Shown piece by piece: positions 1-12,605 of a stretch of 64,000 nt of DNA (its first letter is position 1; each line of letters starts with the position of its first letter). This DNA comes from Dryomyza anilis (lineage: Eukaryota > Arthropoda > Insecta > Diptera > Dryomyzidae). The translations under genes and the position numbers were made by a program. The stretch is taken from the NCBI GenBank assembly GCA_951804985.1, contig OX638132.1, positions 38,759,556 through 38,823,555 on the forward strand, given 5' to 3'. Below the pieces are notes generated by a model, which did no database searches, had not been told where the DNA came from, and saw only the letters and a program-made list of their open reading frames with translations.

Positions 1-2603
1 TGCCGGACATGTTGTTTTTCCGAGGACCAAACTACAAAAAATAGTTCAATGACGGAGTTGGGTTCTGGACAAATCTCAAAGAAATTTTTTTTTTTTTAAG
101 TTGAATACGCATAAGAATGCGTATCTAGTTTTACAGATAGAATTTCTTTCAAAAAGTTACAGTTCCTCAGCACATAGTATGCATTTAAGCGCGTTAAAGT
201 GAAACTAGCGTCAGTGGGTCATGTTCCAAATGCGTCAAGTAGTAGAATCAGAATCGAGTTGAGCTGTTTCAGAGTCTTGAATTTAGATAATTCATCCAAA
301 TATTTTAATATCTGTTATATTATTATTTTCATATGGTTCATATGCTTGCTGATTTTGGGGATGGCCTAAAAATGTATTTGTTCCTGGGAGTCCTGATATG
401 TATACGTTGGGTTCAATCCAGATTTAAACAGATGGAAAACAAATGGTATCCTTAATACCAAACATAAATCAATTTATACCTATTTTTTATATTTTTATAT
501 TCAAAATTGATAAATGCAATTTAAATGTATGTAATTACCGTTTAATCTAACTAAAACTAACTGTATTTATCTTGTTAAACATTTAATAAAACATAAAATA
601 ATTAAAACTTGTTTTAGTAAAAACGTTATTTTCTACTTAATAAGAAATAATAAAATGTATAAAGTAGGCTTGTCTAAAATATTAAAAGCTTCAACTGTAA
701 ACGACTGTAGACGACTGTCGATATGGAGTTGATCACAGCAACTGTCGGATCAACAGTAGCAACTGCCATCTGTATATTTGACACATCTGCTCACTTTCTA
801 CTGTCGTTCCAACCCTTTTTCAACCGTAACTTACTGTGGGTTCCATTTCAGCACTGAAAACTGTCGAAAAACACCCCAAAACGACAGTTTTTTTCTGTGT
901 GTGTGTAGTAACATTTTAAAAGGGTATAAAACCTTTAAATGATTTGATTTTGTAAAAACGCTTTTAAAACCATACTCAAAGAAATTTCAGCTACAAAATG
1001 AAGGGTGTAAACAAAACTATTTATACATTTTCTTTTAAACTTAAAATGTTAACGTGGTAAAAAAATATATCACAATTGAAGAACAATACTCAATAGTTTT
1101 TAAAAATAGTCAGAGAAATATAATTTCTGAATGAGTTAGGACGAATTTCCGTATTTTAGTCTTCCAGCCGACCATCAGCCGTTGGACACCATTTCTTCTA
1201 ACATTTTTGGCTTATTTTATTTCAGTTTAACAATATTTCAATATTTTTCGAAGAATAGATTTCATATAAGCCAAAAATTTTAAATCTGGACCTAGCTCAG
1301 GCAGTTTGGAGGGTTACATCCTTTTGAACAAATTATATAATATTGTTCTATATCGGTTTCAGCAGTCCCTCGCTCGTTTGTTTGGATCATTAATCCATTT
1401 CTTCGATTTTATTTGGAACTTTGAATTATTTTAGTTTAAATCTCATCTTTACTTTTGGAAAATATGAAATATATTATATTTTTTTGACATATCTCCTATT
1501 GATTGTTGGGCTTAGATCCAACACTTTACTTTCGCCGCAAATTTACGATTCACAAATCCTTATTTTCGACCTGATTTACATTTACTATTTAAGAAGATGG
1601 TCTCTTGAAACCAAATTGTAGTATTTCCAGCAGTTTCCCTGCAATAATTGCTTGCATTGTAGAACGGCTTGCTTATCAAAATGTCCAAAATTTAATTTCC
1701 CACTTTTGTTGACGACATGATCGTTTACTTATAACTGAAAATTTGTTAATATTTTTGTTTGTTATAAATCAGAGAATTTTTGAATTTACGGAATTTTTTC
1801 CGTTATTTGCTTTGACCACAATATCTGCATTTGAATTTGTAAAAATAATTTCTTTTACACCCTTTATGTGCCGCAATTTTTTTTTTATTATGAAAATATG
1901 ATATGCCTTTTCATTTCATATTCAAAGATAATTTAAAGTCAAGTTTAAATTAAAGTTTACTTTTTTGACAATTTTCATAAATAATAAAACGTCAAAAAGC
2001 TAATTTTAATTTTAAAGTCGTCTTTCGACATTGCTTTGAGATATATCATTTAAAAAAAACTTTGTTTAAAAATGTTGGCAATTTTATTACCTTTTAAATG
2101 AGACTTCAGTGTTTTATTTTGCTTCACTATTGTTTACGTTATGCTCAATAGATTAATTTATTATTTAATTATCATTATTTTTTCAAAATTAAATCACCAA
2201 AACTTTTAACCACACCATCTGGGAAGCTAAACTTTTACCAATATCTTAATTTTATTTTGTTTCACCATACTTCCAAATTTCATCAAATTCTGAAATAGTA
2301 CTGCTAAAATTTTAATTTGTTTGTTTTCATATTTCAAAAACACACTTATTTATTAAAAAAAAAATTTGTTTACCAAAAAAATAAAAATAGCAGTGTACAT
2401 TAACAAATAAATTGGTATATAAAATTTGTATTTGAAAAATTTTCGTCTGCGGCGCTTTTCTATTCGAATTACTTACCAACATTATAAAAATATTTTTATG
2501 AAATGTAAGTACAAATTTCAAATAAAATCGATTGGTTTTATTTAATATTTTCTCAAATTATATAAATTTCGAATATTTTTAAAAGCCTTTTTCAATTTAT
2601 TGC
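1..2603. other. AT-rich intergenic DNA, no gene seen
   Basis: No open frame here resembles a known protein. The stretch is AT-rich with many A and T runs. Positions 690-900 contain several scattered ACTGTCG/CGACAGT words on both strands, but I cannot define a repeat unit. It is probably decayed transposon or intergenic sequence. Confidence 0.6.
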
Positions 2604-3863
2604 TACACTAAGAAAAATGTGACGTAATAAAATTAAATAAAATCTATTTTAATTTGATTTAAATACTTTTGTAATAAAAAAAAGTAATACTGTATACAAA
2701 AATATATAACGTGCGTATTTAATTTCAAATTAAATAAAAAGTATTTAATTTTATTACGAACGCAATTAAATTCATTATTTAAAAAAAAATATATTTTAGA
2801 AATATTTTTAACATTATTAAAGTTTGTTTTTGAAAGTAACGATAAGATTATGTAATACGTGGTAATGTGTCCAACCTATAGAACCACCGGGAGTGATAAA
2901 AATTTCAAAAAAAGTAAAAAAAAAATTATCTTTTCCTAAACTTATTTACATGAAATAAATAGTTTTAAAATATTAATTGAAATGTTTATGATATTGTGAT
3001 TAAATTAAAATTTTATTATCTTAATAAAAAGTAATAAATAGTATTTACATCAAATATTTTTACCCACGTAATAAATTTAAATAAAAAGCAAAGATTGAAA
3101 CCGTAACCGAAACCGATATCCGTTTAAAACCGTTTCATTTTTAAAACCGAAACCGTAACCGAAACCGTTATACGAAAATCAGAAATAAACCGATATCCAA
3201 TACCGATATAAACGGTTTCGGTTTTATACCGGTTTAAATCGGTTTTTGAAAAAGTATACAAAAAACCAGGAACACATATTATATTTTATATAGAAGATCT
3301 TAAGTAAAATTTCATTTATTAAAATTTGGAGTTCCCAAAATAAACATTTTTGGTTGTACAAAAATTCACATGTTGTTTTTTGAAAAACGATATTTCCAAA
3401 ACTACGGTATTTGGTCTAAAATTTGTTTTTTCTTTCATTAATCGAATTAACAACAAAACACCAGCAACTCCAAGCAAAATTTTTACGTTAAAAAATGATT
3501 AAAATTTTAATAATATTGGTTTTTTATTTATTTTATTAGTAAAATATATAGGGGAGTTTGAGGTAAAGTGGAACAAGTTTTGAAAAGTTCATTTGAATAT
3601 ATTTTAAATTCATTTAAATGATCTATTCAATAGAATACCATTTAAAAGTCTTCTAATGGATTTTTGACTGATGTTTCAAAACAGCTCAATTTCGGACATA
3701 AACAAAACAATGTAATGCAAAAAAAATGTAAAAAAAGTTTCAAATTATTAACATCTCAGTACCTATTTAAGGAAATACGAAAAATGAAGTGCAACTTAGA
3801 CAAGTTTAAAAATTTCAAGTATAAGGCAGATATTTGTTTACATTAGTGATGATTAAAAATTTC

Positions 3864-3894
3864 TTGTTCTTGCATTTTTTTTTGCAAGAACAAA
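3864..3894. repeat. small hairpin inside the hAT-like element
   Basis: TTGTTCTTGCA and TGCAAGAACAA flank a run of T, making a perfect short inverted repeat. It is followed to 3960 by further GCAAGAACAA-like words. Function unknown. Confidence 0.6.
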
Positions 3895-4620
3895 AGCGAG
3901 AACAAAATCGAGATTTTGCAAGAAAAAGAACAAGAGCAAGTGCAAGACTAAGACTGCAAGAAAAGGAAGACTTGCGTTTTTTTATGATTTTAATGTATTT
4001 ATTATGTTTTTAAGATAATAATGATATACAAAAGAATTCATGATATTACTAAATATTGAACAATAAGTAACAATGGAAAGCGTGCAAAATATTTATGAAC
4101 GTGAACATTAATGAAGATGTGTGTTTTTTTTGTTTTAGTCGAATTCTTAAGAATATAAGCATCTTAAAAATAAGGCCTGTGAAGCACTTTTGAAGCGGTA
4201 AATAGCTTTAAAAGTGCTTCAAAAGTCGCTTCAAAAAGATAAAATAGACAAAACAATGTTTTTTCTCTTTTCTTCGCTACGTAAGTTCGTACATCGATTG
4301 TGCATATGCACTGTGCTTATGCACATTATTATTTTAGTTTTACTTTTATATATAGTTTTTTTGTTAATTGTAAAATCATGAAGTAATAAAAAATAATATA
4401 TTAACATTTTCACAGTGTGATATATATAGCTGATATATTGCTTTTTGTGTTTTTCTTTTTTCACAAATCTGCTGATTCCGCTGAACAAAAATGCGAATAA
4501 AGCTGCATCCAAGCTTTTGATAGAATTTTGGCGGGAAATTTTTTGTACCACAAAGAGAACTCGTTGTTGTTGCCAACTAGAGAGCTGTACTAGATACATA
4601 CATGTAGTGTGGTGCCGTGC

Positions 4621-4710
4621 GTCTGTCCGTTGTCATGCGACTGTCTGTTGTCATGCGTCTGTCCGTTGTCATGCGTCTGTCTGTTCTCATGCGTCTGTCT
4701 GTTGTCATGC
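4621..4710. repeat. 18-bp minisatellite, five units
   Basis: Five consecutive units of the form GTCTGTCYGTTGTCATGC differ at one or two positions each, and a degenerate sixth follows. The unit length is a multiple of three, so both strands stay open: plus reads repeated CHASVC-like residues and minus reads QTHDNR-like residues. Neither translation resembles a known protein. The repeat lies inside the hAT-like element. Confidence 0.85.
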
Positions 4711-4998
4711 GTCTGTTTGAGGGTTGTCGTTGTAAAAGTGTGTGTATACGAATAGTAATCGTTATTGTTATATTCTCTTCTTTCTGTTAGTATTCGCTTA
4801 GTAGTGTTTGAGTTTGTGCTCGCATGGTGTTCGCAAAGAAAAATGTTACTCTGCAAGATATTATTTGAGTTCTCTTGACATACGTTACGTGTAACATACG
4901 GATTTTTTTAATCTGTGACGAAAACAGAAATATGATTATACGAAATATTCCTTATATTTATTGTATATGTATATCGTATACTGTATATCGTCGTTGTA

Positions 4999-5088
4999 GA
5001 ACGAAAAGTCCCCAAATACATTTTTATGAAAAACTTAATTTTCCAGTTTGTTGAAATTTTTGAAAATGTATTTGGTGACTTTTCGTTC
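4999..5088. repeat. 90-bp palindromic mini-element
   Basis: Positions 4999-5025 and 5062-5088 are inverted copies starting GAACGAAAAGTC, with one or two mismatches over about 27 bp and a spacer of about 36 bp. It interrupts a sequence otherwise similar to 9570-9740, so it looks like a tiny foldback or MITE insertion. Confidence 0.65.
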
Positions 5089-6203
5089 ATTTTATTATGG
5101 CCTTGAGATTTTGTCTTGTCAACATCACTTGTTTTATACAATTATTTTTTTATTTGTTAATTCTTGTTAAAATATAATTCAAATTATTATGTTATTGGAT
5201 TTTTTTTTTGTTAGTAAAATGTAGAAGAAATTGAAAATATGGAAAATAAGTAACTTAAATACAATTAGTGTTCAAATTCTATTCGTTTTCATAATTAATA
5301 TGCAGTTTAAGATATTTGTCTTCGATCTTTATTTAAAATTTAAAAGATTAAGATTAACATTTCTTGCCATGCTCTTGCAAATGATCATCGCTAGTTCACA
5401 TATATTGCAGTTCACAGAATTGTTGAAATTTAATTTCTTTGGCTTTTATGGATGAAAATTGTACAAAATTCATCTTCTTTTCAATTCAGATCATATATCA
5501 GGTGAAGTCAATATGTTGCTTTTCATTGGCTTGTGGTCACGAAATTTTAAATTAAATTTTTTTCTTGACGTAATCAATTAAATAATTCATATAACACAAT
5601 ATTTTTACTGAAATAACAACAAACATTGTTTAAATTACGTTTCCCACTTTACCCCAGTAATATAGGACCATATAAAAAATGTAAAATTATTTGAAAAATA
5701 TGGAAATAAAGAAAATTTATACAAAAACCGAAATCAAAACCGAAACCGTAACATGGAACCGGTATACCGAAACCGTTTCGTTATAAAAACTTAAAACCGA
5801 AACCGTAACCGAAACCGAAACGCGGAAAAAACCGAAACCGAAATCGAAACCGTTATTCGTTTAGGTTTCAATCCTTGATAAAAAGTATTTACTTCAAATT
5901 TTATTACGTACGTAATAAATTCAAATAAAAAGTATTTACTTCAATTTTAAATAAAAAGTATTTAATTTAAATAAACAAGAAGGTGAAAAACTTGTCGAAA
6001 AGTATTTAAATTTATTACTTTTTTATTCAATTTTATTACTTTTTTCCCTCAGTGTAGTTTTTATATGTTTAATTGTCAAAAAAGTTACACTTATTTTTAT
6101 TAATGGAATACTGTTTTTATTACGATTAAACAAATATGTTCGGACCCTAACAAGGCTATGGAAAATGGCCCAACCAGGACCTAATGACCCTTCAACAGTT
6201 CTA

Positions 6204-6851
6204 GAAGGAAAAAAGTGACGTAATAAAATTAAACAAAATCTATTTTAATTTGATTTAAATACTTTAGTAATAAAAAAAAATAATTCTGTATACAAAAATA
6301 TATTACGTTCGTATTAAATTTCAAAATAAATAAGAAGTATTTAATTTTATTACGTACGCAATTAAATTCATTTTTTAAAAATAAAATATATTTTAGAAAT
6401 ATTTTTAACATTATTAAAGTTTGTTTTTGAAAGTAACCACGATAAGATTATGTAATACGTGATAATGTGTCCAACGTATAGAACCACCGTGAGTGATAAA
6501 AATTTCGAAAAAAGTAAAAAAAAATAATTCTATCTTTTCCTAAACTTCTTTACATGAAATAAATAGTTTTAAAATATTAATTGACATGTTTATAATATTG
6601 TGATTAAATTAAAATTTTATTATATTAATAAAATCTTAATAATTAATATTATCTTAATAATTAAATTTAAATAAAAAGTATTTACTTCAAATTTTATTAC
6701 GTACGTAATAAATTTAAATAAAAAGTATTTACTTCAATTTTAAATAAAAAGTATTTAATTTAAATAAACAAGACAACGGGTGAAAAACTTGTCGAAAAGT
6801 ATTTAAATTTATTACTTTTTTATTTAATTTTATTACTTTTTTCCCTCAGTG
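6204..6851. mobile_element. TA-flanked MITE, copy 2 (uninterrupted)
   Basis: This matches both halves of the element at 2606-6054. Shared internal landmarks include GTGACGTAATAAAATTAAA near the left end, the stretch GTGTCCAACSTATAGAACC, and the right end TTTTTTCCCTCAGTG followed by TA at 6852-6853. The leftmost CACT is altered. It is inserted in, or abuts, a LINE 3' end, since the flanks at 6130-6203 and 6853-7047 look unrelated to the MITE. Confidence 0.7.
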
Positions 6852-6852
6852 T

Positions 6853-7047
6853 ACTCCCGATATCTTACCTAGTTTAGGCCTCGTTAGATACCGATATTCT
6901 GAAATAATGACATATGTTCATGAGTATGGCCAAACAGAAAATCTAGCTAAACCCCCACCACGAGCAAATCCTGCGCACGGGCCTGGTATCACAATGGACC
7001 TCTTTTGGTCTAAGTGTGCATGTAGCAGCCATTTCAACCTAACCTAT
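6853..7047 (+). mobile_element. 3' end of a LINE of the LINE-1 family of this window
   Basis: Positions 6985-7047 match the 3' end of the decayed LOA-like LINE at 58513-58576 almost base for base, including the word TCTAAGTGTGCATGTAGCAG and the terminal CAACCTAACCTA tail. The fragment is 5'-truncated, as is usual for target-primed reverse transcription. Sequence at 6130-6203 on the other side of the MITE may be the upstream part of the same copy. Confidence 0.7.
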
Positions 7048-7350
7048 CTTTAATGGTTATTTTTAATATCAGTAAATTTGAGATATTTTACATTAAATTT
7101 TTTTCAAAAATTGTAAAAATCTAAAAGTTATCCGATTTTTAAAGTTCTTTTGTTTACGAATTGAGATCTAAAGAAAATGTGCTTACATGAGAAAATATCT
7201 TGATTAGTTTTAAAGAAATAGACTGGAACATGATTTTTTTTTAATTTTTGAAGACTTTACATCACATATTTCTACATAGATTGTACAGTTTATCATGAAA
7301 TCAAAATATTTGTATGGTACTTTTATAACACATCTACTATATATTTGTAA

Positions 7351-7414
7351 ATGTAAGTATGTATGTATGTATGTATGTATGTATGTATGTATGTATGTAT
7401 GTATGTCTGTATGT
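7351..7414. repeat. (GTAT)n microsatellite
   Basis: About 15 consecutive ATGT/GTAT tetranucleotides. The sequence to its right (CGAAACGGCTGAACCGAATT at 7427-7446 and on to about 7660) looks like a dispersed insect repeat that often adjoins such tetranucleotides; that link is from general knowledge. Confidence 0.85.
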
Positions 7415-7679
7415 TCCTTATAGACGTCGAAACGGCTGAACCGAATTGAACCAAATTTTGACACAATATGTATGTTGGGTCAGGGCAGAGTATAGGCTAT
7501 ATCTCGGTGAGTTTGGTGGACTGGGCGTGGCACCTCCCATATAACACAAAAATTAAAAACACATATCAGTAATTAGGATAGTAAATTTAATGAAATTTTG
7601 GTCAGCGTTATATTTAACCATTCTAAACGGTCTCCCTGAATGTGGGCGGATTGGATCACTGGGCGTGTCTAAAGTTATT

Positions 7680-8950
7680 AAAATCTCAAACTTAACTGAA
7701 TTCTAAAATAATTATATATTTCACATTTCTGCCCTATTTTACTTAAGAAATGGTGCAACACTGAAGAGAGTGAGAGTACGGTGTAACAAAGTAAAACAAA
7801 ACCTGACAAAAAAATAATTCGTAGTTTTGGAAAAAAATTTACATAGAATTATCCAAAAAAATTTATAATTTTTGATAATACCAAGGTTTTATGTTCTTAG
7901 TCCGTTCATAAAAAAAGACAAGTGGATACAAAATGCAAAAGTGTCAAGCAAATTATTAATTGAGGTTTTTTTAATTAACAATATTTATTAAACTATACAT
8001 TAATCGTTCTTATATAAAGTATACAATAATAAAAAATATTTAAATCGTACTTAAAATACTATGTTCCACTGTGTGCAGTGGACTTCAATTCTACGCATGC
8101 AACCCCAGTACGAAATATTAATTGTTGACAATTTCTTAAATTGACTTTATTTTTATACATTTAATTAAACCACTCATGATTTACATGTATCTAATAAAAA
8201 ACAACTTAAACATTAAATTTTTAATGGTACTAGAAGTATTTTCAAACTGTACGTTTTAAATTGTGAATGTAAACATCTCAATTTTTTTTAATCAAGCAAA
8301 ACTAAAATCGTATTCTGGAGCACTCCCAAGGAAAGTAAATAAATTAATTAACATTATATATAAATATTTTGTAATAATTTGATGATTTGAAAAGATGTTT
8401 ACATTCACAATGGAAACGCACAGTTTAAAAATACTCCTAGTACCGTTAAAAATATATAAAAATAGAATTGATCAACAATTTATATTTCGTACTGTGGTTG
8501 CATGCGTAGAATTGAAGTCGACTGCACACAGTGGAACATAGTATTTTAAGTATGATTTAAATATTTATATTGTTATTCATTATTGTATACTTTATATAAG
8601 AACGATTAATGTATAGTATAATAAATATTATTAATTAAAAAATCTAAATTAATAATTAGCTTGACGCTTTTGCAATAGCATTTTTTATCCACTTGTCTTG
8701 TTTTATGAACGGAATAAGAACATATAAGATTGGTATTATCAAAAATAATAAATTTTCGAAAAATACAGTATTTTTGGATAATTCTATGTACATATTTTTC
8801 CAAAACCTTGAATTACATTTTTGTCAGTCTTTTGTTTTACTTTGTTACACCGTACTCTCTTTCCTTCAGTGTTGCATAATTTCTTAAGTAAAATAGGGCA
8901 GAAATGTGAAATATATAACTATTTTAGAATATTGTTAAGTTTGAGATTTT
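7680..8950. repeat. large imperfect inverted repeat, arms ~560-600 bp
   Basis: The left arm (about 7680-8280) and right arm (about 8392-8950) are reverse complements with scattered mismatches and a ~60-bp indel near 8130-8200. Paired landmarks are TTTCACATTTCTGCCCTATT (7719-7738) with its complement at 8895-8914, TATGTTCCACTGTGTGCAGT (8061-8080) with its complement near 8520-8540, and GTGAATGTAAACATC (8263-8277) with its complement near 8394-8408. The loop is about 110 bp. No protein is encoded. It could be a foldback-type DNA element or a locus whose transcript folds into a long hairpin. I could not define a target duplication. Confidence 0.8.
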
Positions 8951-9569
8951 GATAATTATTTAAAATGATAAAATTTGTATATTTTAGTAATTCAAAATAA
9001 TAAGCAATGTAAATGGGTCCGTTAAAACCAATCTAAAAAATTTAAACTATTAAATTGACATTTAAATTTCTAAAAATACAACACCAAAATTTCCCCGAGC
9101 AGTCAGCCGCGGGTAGGCAAGTTGGGCATCCCTACATTAGACATTTCAACTGATTTTCAATGTCATGCAGACCTTTAAACCCATCACTGAACCTCTTCCT
9201 ATGACAACGCCATGTAGCTACATTTGACATATATTTATCAACACAGGCCTGTGGTCAGTATCCAGATTTATTGCATTTTCATTTGAAGGCTTGACAAAAT
9301 CTCTACAAATACTCAATTAGTTATATTTTCTACTATAACTAAAAACTAATGAAAAATCTTTGAAAAACTGATATTAATGAGATTTTGAAAACCTTAGTCG
9401 TCGGAAGGAAAAGACACAGAACAGAAAAAATCCATAAAATCCCAATAAAATTGGTCAATGAAATTACATAATCTCGAAATACAAAAAATTCAGTACATTT
9501 TATTCCAATGTGGTACTATTTTTTCATTAATTGAGTACTTATTATAAAAACATAAATATCTACACTGTA

Positions 9570-9880
9570 CGGTACGTGTAGCGTACGGGTTTTTTTAATC
9601 TCTGACGAAAACAGAAATATACTTATACGCAATATTCTTTATATTTTTTATGTATAAGTTCATTTTATTATGTCCTTGAGATTTTCAACTGTCTCGGCAA
9701 AATCCCTTGATTTATACAATTATTTTTTATTTGTTAATTTTTGTTTAAATATTGGATTTTTAGTTCTTGTGTTAGTAAAATAATTTATTTTTTGTTGAAG
9801 ACAAATATGGAAAATAAATAACCTATAATGAATATGCAGTTTAAGATATTTATCTACCATCTTTTATTTAAAATTTAAAT
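9570..9880. repeat. dispersed repeat shared with 4890-5350
   Basis: The words GACGAAAACAGAAATA, CCTTGAGATTTT, ATACAATTATTTTTTATTTGTTAAT and TGCAGTTTAAGATATTT occur in the same order here and in the interior of the hAT-like element at 4917-5340. This copy lacks the 90-bp palindrome. Identity of the parent element is unknown. Confidence 0.65.
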
Positions 9881-9917
9881 ACAGAATTTTGCAAGATTTT
9901 GCAGCAAAAGCAAATGT

Positions 9918-10564
9918 ATTTTTTATGTAAATGTATTTTTAATTAAAAAAGTATCCTGGTTATACATCGCCATCGTCGTTATAAATCCTTCAAAGGTAAA
10001 CTTGTTTGACGACTTGAGACTTCTTCACAGAAGAATCAAGTCCGACCGGCGGTGCTGTCATCAAAGTAAACTCTAAAAAGATATATTTTCCATCAGGTGT
10101 TAATAATTTCAATACCAGGACGTTTTATTTTCACTTAAACGACTTGAGACTTCTTCGCAGAAAAATCCAGTCCGACCGGCTTCAATCCCAGAAAGTTTTA
10201 TTTTCACTTTTACCATTAAAATGTAATATTTAATACTTAATTCTTGTGGATAAATCGAGCGTAATGAAAAATTACGCCATTTTCCTTTTTATAGTAGACA
10301 AATGTCAAAATACCTCAAAAGTTTTGCTGCACATGTCCAGGAACTCAGGATGTTTGCTATCAGTCAACTGTAAATATCTCAATATTTATTGCTGTTGTGG
10401 CAAACATCTCTTAACTACCTGCATATAAATTATATTTAAAAAATATTAATAGTTTTGCTGCAACTTTATTGAAACTTATGGGATGTTTGGATATTTGCTA
10501 CAATGCGTAAATTTGAAACAGATTTTTGTACCAAGACTTTCATAAACATCTTGTTTTCTTAGTG
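9918..10564. mobile_element. MITE related to 62038-62860, left end missing
   Basis: It matches the element at 62038-62860 from the word AGTATCCTGG (9950) to the right terminus CATCTTGTTTTCTTAGTG (10547-10564), followed by TA. The left inverted terminus CACTAAGAAAAC is not found. It contains a local duplication: a segment around ACGACTTGAGACTTCTTC and AGTCCGACCGGC occurs at about 10010-10060 and again at about 10138-10185. Non-coding; TA at the right end suggests a mariner-type MITE. Confidence 0.65.
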
Positions 10565-10566
10565 TA

Positions 10567-12605
10567 TAAATATATTTTCAATTATATATTACAGAATGTC
10601 TCTTTATATTATCAAGACTTTGTTGTATGTCAAAATAAAATATTTTAAAGTTTCAGAGTAGTATTATTTTTGTATTAACAAGATATATCTTTGGACGTAA
10701 ATTAACAAGAAGTCTTGTTATATTAAAAACATTTTATTTTTTTTCATAGTACAAGCTTTTTTTTGGTGTAGCACGTTTTTTGTGATTTATTGTTAATTAG
10801 GCTGTATAAATATGGCTTCTTTAATATTATTGTAATTTAAATAATTTCTAAATTTTAACTGTATGTTATTTAAAAAATAGTTTATTTGAAAATGTTCTTT
10901 GTAGATTTTTGTATTTGATTAAATACCTGGAAGCAGTGATGCATTTTGACGGTATATTGGGTGGTTTTGTACCCAATTGAACCCTCAAAACCCTCATTTA
11001 CCCGCACTTTTGAAATTATCCGCTATTTTATCCAATTTAATTATATTATGTACTTTAATTTGTTTACCCATTTTAACAATTATTTCAAAAATCAGTTCAA
11101 ACATGATCAAGAAAATTCGTTCTAAATTGTTTCTTTTCGGTGATATTTTGTATAAAAACGCAATACAAAACATATTTTCATAAAAATAATGCATATAAAA
11201 TCGAATATTGCTTTTAAACTCGATTCCCCGACACGGTATTAAAAAAATAAAAACCCAATTAAATTTTTGCTAATGTAATGTATTGAAATTTGATATAAAT
11301 AATTAGATTTTTTATAAATTCGCTACGCATTTAAAAGTTTCAGACTAAAACATGATTTCCGACATCATAAGAGACAATAAAACATACAAAATTTAAGAAA
11401 TTAAATCTTTACAATTTAATCTTATAATTCAGGGTGCCATGCTAGTGCACTTTTCGCTCTTTGTGTCCCTAAAAGAATTCTTGATGCACAAAAACAATTA
11501 AAAGTTTCATGAATCAATAAATATTTCGCAGAACAACGCACATTGGTCTGATCTTTGCATGTGTTTTGTTGTTCTTTTCTTCCGTTCTTTTGTAACGGCA
11601 AATCGAATTTTACAAAAACACGCAACTGCGAGAGCAAAATCGACGAAGTTCTTTGTTTCTTTGCTGCGCTAGTGTCTTCTTAGTGGCGACGTCCAACTAT
11701 GCATCTGTAGCTCGTTTCTGTATTTGTTTTCTATCGCAGTTGTCGATTTGACGTCATAATGACATAATTTTCATTTTTAATGTTTCAGTAAAATATTGAA
11801 CGTTTGAGTCTCACATATACTGACATCACTGTTTCTACAAATAAATCGAATCGTTTTGAAACGATTGTATTTCTCACTACCTTTTGACTTGGTGAGAAGT
11901 GTTCAACTTTAAAAATGATTGACATATGGTTGGAAAATATATATTTTTTTCATTTTCATAAACGTAAGCGCAGAGATATGGCTTAAAAAGCTGATGCAGC
12001 AAACACAGAAGTGTGGGCAAGGGACAGGTCACGTCCAAATATACTATAAAAGTAACTAAAAAATAACAAAAAAAAAACAGATAATAATTATTTCAATTTC
12101 ACAAGATTCCTTTCGATTTTTATGTCAGTTTCAAATCAGACCGGTTTTAAAGGATTACTTCGTACAGAAACAACAATTATCGCACAATCGACAATAATGG
12201 AACAAAAATATCATTTTTTTTAACTTCGCGTATGATTTATATGAATTATCAAAACACGATGATTTATCAAAACAAGCGTACTCAACGTTTCGTTCGACAC
12301 ATGAATTAAAAATTGTAGTGCATGTTATTCAACCAACGAATTGTACTCGATATCGTTGTTACCGGGAAATAAATATTAAGGAGGGTTAACAACAGCCCGT
12401 TGAAGCTTAATGGCAGCCGTGTGAAAATGTCTCCTAATATTCTGAAAATGCTGTCACCCAAATTCCTTCGTTAAAGGTGACTAATTTTTGTCTATTTTCG
12501 AAAGTTTCACCTGTTCATTATTCTCCGTCCTTCTTACACCACCCCTATACTTATTTTGGTGTAGTTAAAGAGAAAATGTCAATATTTGATATATAATATT
12601 TTTTT
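10567..12605. other. Intergenic DNA, no gene seen
   Basis: AT-rich sequence with a less AT-rich patch at about 11420-11720. The open frames present are short and match nothing I recognise. No inverted termini or long repeats were found. Confidence 0.55.

Larger units (their letters stand above)
3089..5877. mobile_element. hAT-like non-autonomous DNA transposon, 8-bp TSD
   Basis: The element starts CAAAGATTGAAACC and ends GGTTTCAATCCTTG, a 14-bp terminal inverted repeat with one mismatch. It is flanked on both sides by ATAAAAAG (3081-3088 and 5878-5885), a perfect 8-bp target duplication as made by hAT transposases. The homologous MITE at 6204-6851 supplies the empty site. Both ends hold many AACCGAAACC-type subterminal motifs (3100-3240 and 5720-5865), typical of transposase-binding arrays. 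No transposase frame is seen, so it was probably mobilised in trans. A weaker inverted repeat containing GGTAAAGTGG near 3565 and its complement near 5650 suggests an older element nested inside it. Confidence 0.8.
2606..6054. mobile_element. TA-flanked MITE, copy 1, split by a hAT-like insertion
   Basis: The left end reads TA-CACTAAGAAAAATGTGACG and the right end reads TTTTTTCCCTCAGTG-TA, so the termini are inverted repeats flanked by the dinucleotide TA (2604-2605 and 6055-6056). Without the insertion at 3089-5877 the element is about 660 bp and non-coding. A second copy at 6204-6851 matches it over most of its length and shows the uninterrupted sequence. A TA target and no coding capacity fit a Tc1/mariner-like MITE; the superfamily is inferred. 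Confidence 0.7.

Noticed and set aside
4621..4710. Short regular repeats considered as a CRISPR array
   Set aside because: Units are contiguous with no spacers, and the sequence is eukaryotic.
4231..4856. Overlapping frames of 60-120 codons on both strands
   Set aside because: They arise from the 18-bp minisatellite and AT-rich flanks in a non-coding hAT-like element; no homology to a transposase is visible.
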